Assembly (NCBI RefSeq): GCF_950295315.1
Contig: NC_080164.1
Location: 115,268,890-115,332,889, forward strand
Direction of reading: 5' to 3'
Source of the DNA: Erinaceus europaeus
Lineage: Eukaryota > Chordata > Mammalia > Eulipotyphla > Erinaceidae
Length of the DNA: 64,000 nt
Part shown: piece by piece, positions 1 to 10,505 of the stretch
Layout of the letters: each line of letters begins with the position of its first letter
Position numbering within the stretch: the first letter of the stretch is position 1
Position numbers and translations under genes: made by a program
Notes under the pieces: generated by a model
Databases searched by the model: none
What the model saw: the letters and a program-made list of their open reading frames with translations, nothing else
What the model was told of the DNA's origin: nothing

Positions 1-375
1 AAGTTTCAAGAAGCCCAGAGGGTCCCAAACAGAATTAACCCACACTTAAAGACACCAAGACACATTATATTTAGAATGAAAAGGAACAAAGATCAAGAAA
101 GGATCCTGAAGGCTGCAAGATGAAAACAAAGAATCACCCTCAGAGGAAAACCCATAATATTAGCAGCAGACTTCTCTACACAAATACTACAGTCCAGAAG
201 AGAATGACAAAATATCTATCGAGTGCTCAATGAGAAAGGCTCTCAACTATTGTATGCAGCTAGACTGCCATTCAAACTAGATGGAAGCATAAAAACCTTC
301 TCAGACAAGCAACAGTTGAAAGAATCAACTATCAGCAAGCATGCCCTGAAAGAAGTTCTGAAAGGTCTCTTATAA
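1..375 (+). pseudogene. L1 ORF1 3' part (decayed)
   Basis: This is the C-terminal part of an L1 ORF1 (RNA-binding chaperone of the L1 particle), entering the window already in progress. It is nearly colinear with the better-preserved ORF1 ends at 4555-4908 and 26190-26572, including the 'aagaagcccagagggtccc' and 'gacttctctacacaaa' stretches and the terminal Leu-Leu-stop at about 367-375. The reading frame is broken by several stops, for example the TGA at about 121. It is an old copy of the same subfamily as the element at 3954-8005. Confidence 0.85.
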
Positions 376-431
376 ACAATCACATATCCAAACACATGCC
401 ATATATTAGGACACTCTAATAGTCTAGAATA

Positions 432-1390
432 ATGGCATTAAAGTATCTTAATTCTTTTATATCAGTAAGAATAATTGGCCTGAATTCACCCATGAAAAGG
501 GACAGAGTAGGAAGGTAGATCAAGAAACACAACTCAACCATATATTTTCAGCAGAAATCCCACCTAACTCAACAAGACAAACACAGATTCAAAGTGAAAG
601 GATGGAAAATTGTCATACAAGCCAATGGATCACAGAACAGAAAAAGGGCAGGAACAGCTATTCTTATATCTGACAAAATAGACCTTAAAAAATTAAATTA
701 GAAAGAGATAGGGATGGACATTACTTAATGCTCAGAGGATCAATCAAGAGGTCTTAACGGTTACTAACATCTATACACACAATGAGAGACCATTAAAAAA
801 AAAAAACACTAGAATAGCCACAGGCCCTTTGGAATATAACTAAAATAGGCCTACTAGCTAGCTACAAAACTGAGACCCCCCAACTCTTCATCTGCACTAT
901 TCCAGCCTTTAGGTTCATGATTAGTCAACAACTTGTTTGGCTTTATATGTTAATTCTTTTTTCAGTCACCAGGTTCCAGATGCTACCATGATGCCAATCA
1001 GACTCCTGGACAGACAACCACACCAATGTGTCCTGGATTTCTAATCCCTAGAACCCCTGCCCCACTAGGGAAAGAGAGAGGCAGGCTGAGGGTTAGGATC
1101 GACCTGTCAATGTCCATGTTCAGCGTGGAAGCAATTACAGAAGACCTTCAACCTTCTGCATCCAAAATGATCTTGGGTCCATACTCCCAGAGGGTTAAAG
1201 AATAGGAAAGCTATCAAGGGAGGGGATGGGATATGGAGTTCTGATGGTGGGAATTGTGTGGAGTTGTACCCCTCTTATCTAATGGTTTTGTCAGTGTTTC
1301 CTTTTTAGAAATAAAATAAATAAAAAATAATAATAATAAACAAATACATCAAACATCTACTGAAAGAGCTACAACAATATATTAATAGCT
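432..1390 (+). pseudogene. L1 ORF2 start (endonuclease region), interrupted
   Basis: An ATG at 432 begins the same ORF2 N-terminus as at 4965, with the 'cacctaactcaacaagacaaacacagattcaaagtgaaaggatgg' endonuclease segment visible. The sequence breaks off at about 795 ('aatgagagacc'), is interrupted by a younger L1 tail (about 796-1341), and resumes at about 1342-1390 ('acatcaaacatctactgaaagagctac'), exactly where ORF2 would continue. It ends at 1390 in unrelated T-rich sequence. There are multiple stops and frameshifts, so it is non-functional. Confidence 0.8.
796..1341 (+). mobile_element. 5'-truncated L1 (3' UTR plus A-rich tail) nested in ORF2
   Basis: The segment contains the typical L1 3' UTR landmarks of this genome: 'caccaggttccagatgctacc', 'aatgtgtcctgga', 'gttcagcgtggaagcaattacagaag', 'atactcccagagggttaaagaatagg' and 'ggtgggaattgtgtggagttgtacccctctta'. 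It ends in an A-rich tail (about 1306-1341). Both flanks are contiguous L1 ORF2 sequence, so it is a later insertion into an older L1. The exact TSD is blurred by A-rich sequence on both sides. Confidence 0.8.
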
Positions 1391-2489
1391 TTTTTATACT
1401 TCTTAAAAACACTGTGCATTTGGGTCAGGACAAGCAGGTGATAAATAAGCCTGTGAACATGCCAGTCATGGCTTGCACTTTTCTCCCTCTTCCAGTACTG
1501 AGAATGCATGTGTGAAACAAGTGGAGACAGACTGACCTTTAGTAGGTGCACAGTCAATCAAACAGTTGATGAGTTTGCTCCATTGTCTTGTCTTGATGCT
1601 GAAATGGTATAACAATACAATGGCTAGAATTTCAGCTGCTACTCAATTCAGATTGACACTAAATGTGAATGATGCAACAGAAGGGCTTCAGCTCCACTCA
1701 TCGGTTCATAGGAAGGGCACAATGACATCTTACTTCTTTGTTCTTGACAACCCCTGGCCCAGTGATGGTGCTCAGTGAGTGTTAATGTTGTCTTGACAAA
1801 TCATTCCTATTTTGGTAAGTAATGTTCCTATTGGTGCAACTAGGAGGTCCCTGGACTCTTTTTTGTTGTCTTGCTTTCTGAGTCCTCCTTATTCGACCCT
1901 GAGACTCTTTTAGGGATGCCACAACTTAATAGGTGTCATTACCTTTGAATTTGGGCCTGGGGTTTAGCAGTGATTTATTTTAAAAGCTCCTCAGTGTGGC
2001 ATTTAAGTCTACTTGAAAAGTACAATTTCTCTGTTGTTGTACATCAGCCAAAGATGACATTTTGATTTCTGAGCTATGCTTTGTGGGGTGCATTGGGGTC
2101 TCATTTATCTGCAGAAGAGAGATGTAAGCTCATTTGAAGTTTCAGTTGACTTATAGTTCTTTTGACCTGTGCCACTAATAGCTGGTAGAGAATAAAATCA
2201 AGTACGTCAATCACCATCAAGATTTCATATAAACTATTGACTGCTTCTTGAAGGGTTATTTTGCTTATTTTATTGAGCTGCTGTAGCAAGGGAGTGAATT
2301 TCTAAAATGTCAAAACAATAACAACCATAGCTAGCTAACATTTTCCAAATCAGATGGTAATAAAGTCATTGCAGTGAATAGCTATCAGTTAAATATTAGT
2401 GAGCAGAAATCACAGAAAGGAGAGGATCAAGCAGATTTTAACTCCTAGATCGCTTTTGGAATTATCCTACTTAGTACTCTGTATAGAAC
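1391..2489. other. No recognisable gene or repeat
   Basis: AT-rich sequence with only short ORFs (60-70 codons) that lack coding character. I see no SINE head, L1 motif or LTR here. It is probably unique intergenic or intronic DNA or a repeat too old to recognise. Confidence 0.5.
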
Positions 2490-3210
2490 TGAATCAGGGA
2501 GACTTCCAGAGGTGGGGCAATGGAGGAGCAGTAGCTGGGTTTCTCTCCTCTCCTCTCCTGGGTCAACTAGGAATAAGAAAGTGTGGGGCTATGTGTAAGC
2601 TTGATAGAGCTTAGGGAGAACTCCCCCCATCCTTGGATGGAGGTCTGAGAAGATACCCTCTTGTTAGTCTCTCTCAACCGAGGTGAGCAAAGGGGAGAAA
2701 CCATCTCTCAGACTAAGTTCTTCCCTTCTTGACTCTCAAACCCACAGAAACCTCAATACCCCTTTCCATTAACTGCAGGCCACATGGCTGCCTACTTTAA
2801 GATTCACTTACTCAAAGTCACCTCACCTTCTGATAACAGAGGAGAACACATCTTATCTCACACTGCATCATACACCTCAGACCCCAGACAAGAGAAATTC
2901 CAAACTATGTGGCCTTTTGATATCCATCTTTTCTCTGTATCACCCTTCTGGTTTAACCCCTATGCTTCTCTCAAATACCTTTGGATAATTAAGTTGCTTG
3001 CGTCATAGAGAATAACTGTCTTGTATCTCATCAATTCCTGTTATACCAGCCCCCTACCTTTGGGGCAAGCTGACCTTTAAGAAACCTGTAATTTCTGAAA
3101 TGTTTGAGATATGTTCTTTGTCTTGTTTTCTATTTAAACTCTTGCCCACCTACTAATAAATGAGATTTTGAGAACACATCATCTTCCCAGTGTCTTTGCT
3201 TTGTTTTTCG
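2490..3210 (+). other. Unassigned; possible LTR or old L1 leader
   Basis: Sequence such as 'gggagacttccagaggtggggcaatggaggagc' (about 2499) resembles the start of an L1 leader. The later part has 'tatttaaac' (about 3131) followed by 'aataaatgag' (about 3154) and a GT-rich run to 3210, the order of TATA-like box, poly(A) signal and downstream element found in LTRs. I could not find matching TG...CA ends or a TSD. The identity is therefore open. Confidence 0.3.
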
Positions 3211-3953
3211 TCCCTTTAGTGAGCGAGAAAGAACTGGTCGATTGCCTTTCTGCTGGAGATCACCCCACCAGAAAGCTGACACAAAAGGATACCATCTCGA
3301 ACAGCAACAAGACAGGACTAGTATGACTTCAGGAACCGACCAAATCATCGGTGAGTTCAAAAACGTATGGCTCATGAATAGACAGGAGCCTAGGGAGAGA
3401 TTAAGTGGCTGGTAACAGTCCAGTAGTTTACCAGTTGAGACACCACCTCCAGTCTGTTTCACCAACAAAAAGACAGCTGAAGGGAGGAGAGGATTCTCCC
3501 GAGACTCACCAAATGCAACTGTGAGTCTCTATTGCACCTGCCCTCAGAATATGGAGCATCGGTGGGGAGACCCTGTGCTAACATCAGGGGACAGAGAACT
3601 AACCAGGAAACTCAGGAGAAGATCTATACCTCAGTGGCCTAGCTTTGGGGCTTTGCATAAGCACTGGATTATCTCTGCCCCACCTTGCTGTATCTCTTAT
3701 TCAGGAATGAGTGATTAAGCTAAGAAGCCTACTTATAGTTTAAAAGTCCTCAGGCTCTCACAGCCTACAGGGAAGAAAAAGAACAAAAGAGGCTTTTAAA
3801 GCCACTGTGCTCCAAATGAGGGATTAAAATAATATTGAAACAACTGACAATTTCCACAACTGTGAACCCTTTAATTACACAAGTCAATCCAGGCAAGAGG
3901 GATCAGTAATTTGAAAAGTACTGAGAGAGGGACCTCATAAAATACTATATAAA
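3211..3953 (+). promoter_or_regulatory. Probable 5' leader of the old L1
   Basis: This GC-richer stretch lies directly upstream of the ORF1 start at 3954 on the same strand and contains no stable ORF. By position it should be the 5' UTR, which carries the internal promoter in L1 elements. Its 5' limit is not defined and it shows little similarity to the leaders at 25015-25658 or 15286-17905, as is common between L1 subfamilies. Confidence 0.45.
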
Positions 3954-4908
3954 ATGGGCAGACCAACAAAAAGAAATATTGGAAAATGAACCAGGACAAG
4001 AGTCCAGCTAAAAGCCCCCCCAAAGGTTGAACCACAAAATAGTGAGGTCACGATCCAAACACTAGATAAGGAAATAATCACAGGAGTTAGTAAAGAGTTT
4101 GAAAAAATTGTCATCAGAAATGCAGAAACAACCAATGAGACTGTGGAAGAAAACACTATCTCATGAATATTAGAGAGCTTAAAGCTGAAATAGATGAGCT
4201 AAGAACACAACTACTGAACAAGCTAAAAACAGAATCAGAACAGGGTAACAAAATAGATGAACTCCAGAAAACAGTAGAGGGGAGAGAGACTAAAATAAAT
4301 GAGGCTGAAGACAGAATTAGCAAGATCATGGACAATTAGAGACAACTAAGAAAGAAGTAAGAGATCTCAAATAGAGATTAGGAGATACTGAAAACAACAA
4401 CAAAGACCTATGTGATGACTTCAAGAGAAATAATATACACATTATTGGTTTACCAAAGGAAGAAAGAGAGGGAGGAGATGAAAGCATTCTTAAGTAATAA
4501 GTCTTAAGACATAATAGTGAGAACTCTCTAATCTAGACAACATCAAAAACATAAAATTTCAAGAAGCCCAGAGGGTCCCAAACAGAATTAACCCAGACTT
4601 AAAGACACCAAGACATAGCATATTTAGAATGGAAAGGAATAAGGATAAAGAAAGGATCCTGAAGGCTGCAAGAGAAAAACAAAGAGTCACCTACAGAGGA
4701 AAACCCATGAGATTAGCAGCAGACTTCTCCATACAAAAAGATATCTATGGAGTGCTCAATGAGAAAGGCTTTCAACCAAGACGACTGTATCCTGCTAGAC
4801 TGTCATTCAGACTAGATGGAGGCATAAAGGCCTTCTCAGACAAGCAACAGTTGAAGGAATCAATTATCACCAAGCCTACTGAAAGAAGTTCTGAAAGGTC
4901 TCTTATAA
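3954..4908 (+). pseudogene. L1 ORF1 (decayed)
   Basis: The start ATGGGCAGACCAACAAAAAG aligns with the ORF1 start region at 25659 of the younger element. The first half reads as a Glu/Lys-rich coiled coil (about 4150-4400, for example 'gagcttaaagctgaaatagatgagctaagaacacaa'). The second half carries the RNA-recognition and C-terminal region ('aggatcctgaaggctgcaagagaaaaacaaag'), ending in Leu-Leu-stop at 4908. Frames are broken at several places, and the longest open stretch is 4629-4952. In live L1 the product coats the L1 RNA as trimers; this copy cannot make it. Confidence 0.85.
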
Positions 4909-4964
4909 ACAGTCTGACCACCATAAATATGCCATATATTATAACACTCTAAAACTCTATAAGA

Positions 4965-7900
4965 ATGGCGTTAAAATATCTTCAATCTTTGATATCAATA
5001 AATGTCAATGGCCTGAATTCAACTATTAAAAGGCACAGAGTAGGAAGATGCATCAGAAAACACAACACAACATTATGTGGTCTACGGGAAAACCACCTAA
5101 CTCAACAAGACAAACGCAGACTCAAAGTGAAAGGATGGAAAACTATCATACAAGCCAATGGCCCACAAAAAATGCCAGGAGGAACTATTAACATATCTGA
5201 CACAATAGACTTTATAATCAATAAAATTTAAAAAGATAGGGATGGACATTATTTAATGCTCAGAGATCAGTCAATCAAGAGAACTTAACAATTATTAATA
5301 TCTATGCACCCAATGAGAAGCCATCTAAATACATCAAGAATCTACTGAAAGAGTTACAGCAATATATTAACAGCAACACAGTCATAGTAGTGGATCTCAA
5401 CACCCCACTCTCTCAATGTGACAGATCATCTAGGCAGAAAATCAATAAAGAAATGAGGGAGCTAAACGAGGAGATAGATAAAGTAGAACTACTGGACATT
5501 TTCAGAGTCATTCATCCCAAGAAACTGGAATACACATTCTACTCAAGTCCATATGGGTTATTCTCAAGGATAGACCATATGTTAGGCCACAAAGACAGCA
5601 TCAGCAAACTCAAGAGCATTGAAATCATCCCAAGAATCTTCTCAAACCACAGTGGAATTAAAGTAACACTTAACAATCAACAAAAAGATTAGTAATAGTC
5701 CCCAAATGTGGAAGCTCAACAGTATACTACTTAACAACTACTGGGTCAACAAGGAAATAAAGGAAGAAATCAAAATGTTTCAAGAGTTCAATGAAAAGAT
5801 GCAAGCTATCAAAATATTTGGGACACAACTAAGGCAGTACTAAGAGGGAAGTTCATAGCCATACAAGCACATACTAGATAACAAGAAAAGCACAAATAAA
5901 CAGCCTGATTGCACATCTTAAAGACCTGTAAGAAGAATAATAAAGGAACCCTAAAGCAACCAGAAGGACAGAAGTAACTAAAATTAGGGCAGTAATAAAT
6001 GACATTGAAAATAAACCATACAAAATATCAATGAAAAAAAATGTTTGTTCTTCAAAAGAGTGAACAAAATCGACAAACCATTAGCCAGACTCACAAAACA
6101 AAAAAATGGAGAAGACCCAAATAAATCGGATCATAAATGAAAGAGGAGATATCACAATAGACACTGCGGAAATTCAGCATAGCATGTGAGACTTCTATGA
6201 ACAACTCTATGCCACCAAGCTAGAGAACCTGGAAGAAATGGATTATTTCGTAGATACCTATGAACTTCCAAAATTAATTAAAGAGGAACTAGCTAACATG
6301 AACAGGCCCATCACAGCTAATGAAATTGGAACAGTTATAAAAAACTTCCCAAAAGTAAAAGCCCTCCACCAGATGGTTTTACAAATGAATTCTATAAAAC
6401 CTTCAAAGAAGAATACCTCTACTTTCAAAAGTCTTCCAGAACATTGAAGACACTGGAATATTCCCTTCAAGCCAACATCACTTTGATACCAAAAGCAGAC
6501 AGAGACACAACCAAAAGAGAAAACTACAGACTAATATCTCTGATGAACATAAATGCTAAAATATTGAACAAAATTCTAGCCAACCAGATACAGCAGTATA
6601 TTAAAAAGTTTGCTCACCATGACCAAGTGGGTTTTATCCCAGGGATGCAAGGTTGGTTTAATATTTGTAAATCAATCAATGTGATCCACCACATCAATAA
6701 AAGCAAAACCAAAAACCACATGGTCATATCTATAGATGCAGAGAAAGCCTTTGACAAAATACAGCATCCCTTAATGATCAAAACATACAGAAAAAGGGAA
6801 TAGATGGAAAATTCCTCAAGATAGTGGAGTCCATATATAGCAAACCTACAGCCAACATCATACCCAATGGTGAAAAGCTGGAATCATTTCCCCTTAGATC
6901 AGGTACTAGACAGGGCTGCCCACTATCACCATTACTATTCAACATAGTGTTGGAAGTTCTTACCATAGCAATCAGGCAGGAGCAAGGAATTAAAGGGATA
7001 CAGACTAGAAGAAGGTGCCAGGCTACAGAATTAACATGCAAAAGTCAGCGGCATTCCTCTATGCAAACACTAAGTTAGAAGAAGGTGAAATCCAGAAATC
7101 AATTCTGTTTACTATATCAACAAAAACAATAAAATATCTAGGAATAAACCTAACAAAAGAAGTGAAAGTCTTGCTACTCAATAGAAAAAGACACAAAGAA
7201 GTGGAGAGATATTCCATGTTCATGGGTTGGAAGGATTAACATCATTAGAATGAATATACTACCCAGAGCCATATGCAAATTTAATGCTATTCCCATCACG
7301 ATCCCAACCACATTTTTTGGAGAACAGACCAAAAGCTACAAATGTTTATCTGGAACCAGAAAAGACCTAGAATTGTCAAAACAATCTTGAGAAGAAAGAA
7401 CAAAACTGGAGGCATCACTCTCCCAGATCTCAAATTGCATTATAAGGTCAGTTTCATCAAAACTGCTTGGTATTGGAACATGAATAGACACACTGACCAG
7501 TGGAATAGAATTGAGAGCCTGGAAGTAAGTCCCCACACCTATGGACATCTAATCTTTGACAAAGGTGCCCAGACAATTAAATGGGGAATGGGGAGTCTCT
7601 TTAGCAAATGGTGTTGGAATAAATGGGTTGAAACATGCAGAACAATGAAACTGAATCACTATATTTCACCAAACACAAAAGTAAATTCCATGTGGATCAA
7701 GGACTTGTATGTTAGACCAGAAACTATCTGCTACTTAAAGGAAAATAGTGGCAGAACTCTTTTCCACATAAATTTTATAGACATCAATGAAACTAGTCCA
7801 ATTATAAAGAAGACTAAGGCAAGCATAAACCTATGGGACTACATCTAATTAAAAAGCTTCTGCACAGAAAAAGAAGCCACTACCCAAAACAAGAGACCCC

Positions 7901-8005
7901 TCACAGAATAAGAGAAGATCTTTACATGCCATAGATCAGACAAGAGTTAATAACCAAAATATGTATAGAGCTTGCCAAACTCAACAAGAAAACAAATAGC
8001 CCCAT
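4965..8005 (+). pseudogene. L1 ORF2 (endonuclease and reverse transcriptase, decayed, 3' truncated)
   Basis: ORF2 encodes the endonuclease and reverse transcriptase that copy L1 RNA into DNA. ATG at 4965 follows ORF1 by 56 bases. Visible pieces are the endonuclease N-terminus (4965-5231), a DLNTPLS motif at about 5390 (usually GDFNTPLS), SNHSG instead of SDHSG near 5646, the RT segments GFIPGMQG (about 6630) and [11 protein letters not shown] (about 6898), and the later C-terminal part at 7342-7848. The FADD active-site segment is missing: at about 7011-7016 the sequence jumps from 'agactagaagaag' to 'gtgccaggctac', losing about 100 bases. The copy stops at about 8005, before the normal C-terminus and with no poly(A) tail. 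Confidence 0.85.
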
Positions 8006-8329
8006 ACTGAAAACTATGAGTCACTATTCAACAAAATAGAAAATGATAGCTAGAAATGGAAATACATACCATGCTTATGGATTGGAAGAATCAATATCAT
8101 CAAAATGAATATTCTTCCCAGAGCCATGTACAAATTTAACGCTATACCCATCAGTGTTCCACCAAGCTTCTTTAAGAGAATAGCACAAAAACTACAATCA
8201 TTTATCTGGAACCAGAAGACACCTACAATTGCCAAAACCATCTTGAGGAAAAGAAACCGAAATGGAGGCATCATACTCTCAGATCTCAAACTATATTATA
8301 AGGCCATTATCATCAAAACAGTATCTGAT
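8006..8329 (+). pseudogene. Second L1 ORF2 fragment joined in tandem
   Basis: At 8005/8006 the sequence leaves late ORF2 ('aacaaatagccccat') and steps back to earlier ORF2 ('actgaaaactatgagtcactattcaac'), overlapping in content with about 7230-7450. It continues through 'atgaatattcttcccagagccatg' and 'tttatctggaaccagaag' and stops at about 8329 after 'catcaaaacagtat'. It lacks both L1 ends, so it is not a simple insertion. It is probably a rearrangement or template-switch product. Confidence 0.75.
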
Positions 8330-8334
8330 AGGAC

Positions 8335-8880
8335 CGTTTTGAAATGATTGGAAGTACCGCCTACCGGGCCCCTCCTTCCTGGCCAGTACCTTGCTGGTGT
8401 GGGAGGGTGCTCCCAGGCTTTCCTAACAAGAGAATCTTATTTCTGGGAAAATTCTGATGGTGTTAAAGGACACATCCATCCCCTAGTGGTTGAGGTCAGT
8501 ACCAACCTGCTGGGAAGGGATTTGTTGGAAGCTTTTGATGCAGTCATTTACTCTGAAGCTGGTCCCTCAGCGTGCCCCTCTGATTTCATAACCCCCCCTA
8601 GTGAGCTCACAACAGATTGCTGAGTTAATACCAATGAGATAGAGACTCATCCCTCCCAGCTATTACCTAGGCAACACCCCCAATTCTTTTAGCCACTGCT
8701 CCTTACAAAACTCCCTGCCTCGACTGGCTTTCTAATAAGCCGTCTGGGTTTAGCAGTGGCCCTTACCCAGGGAGAAATTAAAAATTCTAGAAGACCTTGT
8801 TCAGGAACAATTATCTCTTGGTCACATCCGACATTCCTGCAGTCCATGGAACACTCCTGTTTTTGTCATCAAAATGCGCT
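8335..8880 (+). pseudogene. Endogenous retrovirus pol fragment (protease end to start of RT)
   Basis: The open frame 8348-8623 contains the C-terminal protease signature Leu-Leu-Gly-Arg-Asp-Leu-Leu at about 8505-8525. After stops and a frame change, 8690-8880 encodes residues typical of the start of retroviral reverse transcriptase, in a different frame from the protease part. The order protease then RT and the protease signature suggest a class II (betaretrovirus-like) element. No LTR, gag or env lies next to it, and its left edge abuts an L1 fragment. It is an inactive remnant. Confidence 0.7.
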
Positions 8881-9379
8881 CTGTCTTGCACAATAGCAGA
8901 TAATTTATTCATGTGCTCTGTGTGCCCCAGAGTATGGCTGTTCAAATGCTCTGGATTTAACATAGTCTGACACTAGTTACTTCAAAAACAATTGTTAAAC
9001 AACTCAAATCAAGCTTAACAACAGTGATTCTACCTTTATGCATGAATGTAACCCTTGGGGACCTTCTAGAATTCTAGTAGAAGTGCTAGTCTGAAAGGTT
9101 CAAAACACTTAATGGCTTTTCTTTGTCTTTTTCTTAAGTAGGGATTTAAGCATGCAGGATTCCATTGCTCCAGGATTAGCCTTTCTCCTTTCTTTCTTTT
9201 GTTTCTTCCTTCCTTCCATCCTTCTTTCCTTCCTTCTTTCCTTTCTTTCTTTTTCTCTCTTTCTCTTTCTTTTTTTTAAATTTGTAACTGGCTAGCAGTA
9301 GGTTCTTCCTGTACAATTGGAATAAGAATTTACACATATGATATATAAAGAATGTATTTATTGAATAAAAGAGAGGGTG
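8881..9379. other. Unique sequence with a pyrimidine repeat
   Basis: No gene is recognisable. A CTTT/CTTC-rich simple repeat occupies about 9185-9277. Confidence 0.6.
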
Positions 9380-9540
9380 AGGGTAGATAACATAATGGTT
9401 ATGCAGAGACTTTCATGCCTGAAGCTCCTAAGTCCCAGGTTCAATCCCTGACTATCATATACCAGAGCTGAGCAGTGCTCTGGTAAAATAATAATAATAA
9501 ATAATAATAATAATAATAATTAATTAAAAAGTACAGTAAA
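9380..9540 (+). mobile_element. tRNA-derived SINE (short head type) with (AAT)n tail
   Basis: The head contains 'gataacataatggttatgcagagactttcatgcctgaagctcctaagtcccaggttcaatccctg', with a B-box-like GGTTCAATCCC at about 9439, then 'ccagagctgagcagtgctctggt' and a tail of AAT repeats. The same family appears in reverse at 23855-23975. It is an RNA polymerase III-derived retroposon, not a functional tRNA. Confidence 0.75.
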
Positions 9541-9956
9541 TCTGCTACCCCCTGGGAAGGAGTAGCAGTTTGTCCTCATGTCAGGTGGACCAAGACAGGA
9601 TTTGAAACAATCAGTTTTCTCTAAGCCATCTCCCCTACTTGGCTGTTATATTAATGACACATAGGCCACATGAGATATACAAATTTACCTGAATAACCAG
9701 TTTTCTTAGTTACATGAGTTTTTGCCAATGTAATTGTCTCTTTGGAGAAAAAAAAAATCTCTGCGATGAATCTTGATGACCAGTTTTTGTTTCTGGATTT
9801 TTTTAGAGGGTTCTCTTACTGGCTCTTTGCTGCTGCTGCTGTCATGAGGCTTGCTCTCCTTTGCCTGTTGATTGTTTCTTTGAGGAGTGAGGAGTGTGGT
9901 ACACATCAATACTGCTGCTTTAAAGAATCATTCCCAATTTCTGTAGTCTTCTCGAA
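9541..9956. other. No recognisable gene or repeat
   Basis: Unique-looking AT-rich sequence. The two overlapping ORFs here (about 67-72 codons) are in opposite strands and have no recognisable domain. Confidence 0.5.
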
Positions 9957-10505
9957 GTGAGCCCCACCCCAGAAGTTCCAGTACTGGGAGAAATATAGGC
10001 TCTATAGAGGAAGCAGGAGGTTCCTTCTGCCTTAGGGTTTAAGAAGAAAATAGTTATTGCTATAATCACAGTATTTGGCAATTGGGTTAACTTTGAAAAA
10101 TCCCTTTGTTAGGATTTACTGTATAATACCCAACATCACCATAATTTATGTCCTTTGACATTATTTGTATATAGCTGTGCCACTGGTTGCTTCTGTTATC
10201 CCTGGTCTAAGCTTTTAAGAGAGTCAACCTATCAAACACTTAGCTTATGTTCTGTGTGTTAAAAAGTTTGAGACAGTCAATCAATTTTTCCCCTCTCATA
10301 TTAATTAAATAGTAATATATATGACAACAAATGAATAGGTGTGTGCATAAACACCATTCCCACCACCAAAAGACTGTGTACTATCCCCTCCCCCCCAGTG
10401 AAGCCGAACATCCGCCCTCGTCATAAACTCAAAGATTTTTACTATGGTGCCCTACTCCAAATTCAGTCAAAACCTGCTTTGAGTTTGCCTTTCTGTCATT
10501 CTTTC

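Noticed and set aside
9185..9277. CRISPR-like or regulatory array
   Set aside because: It is a CTTT/CTTC simple repeat without spacers.
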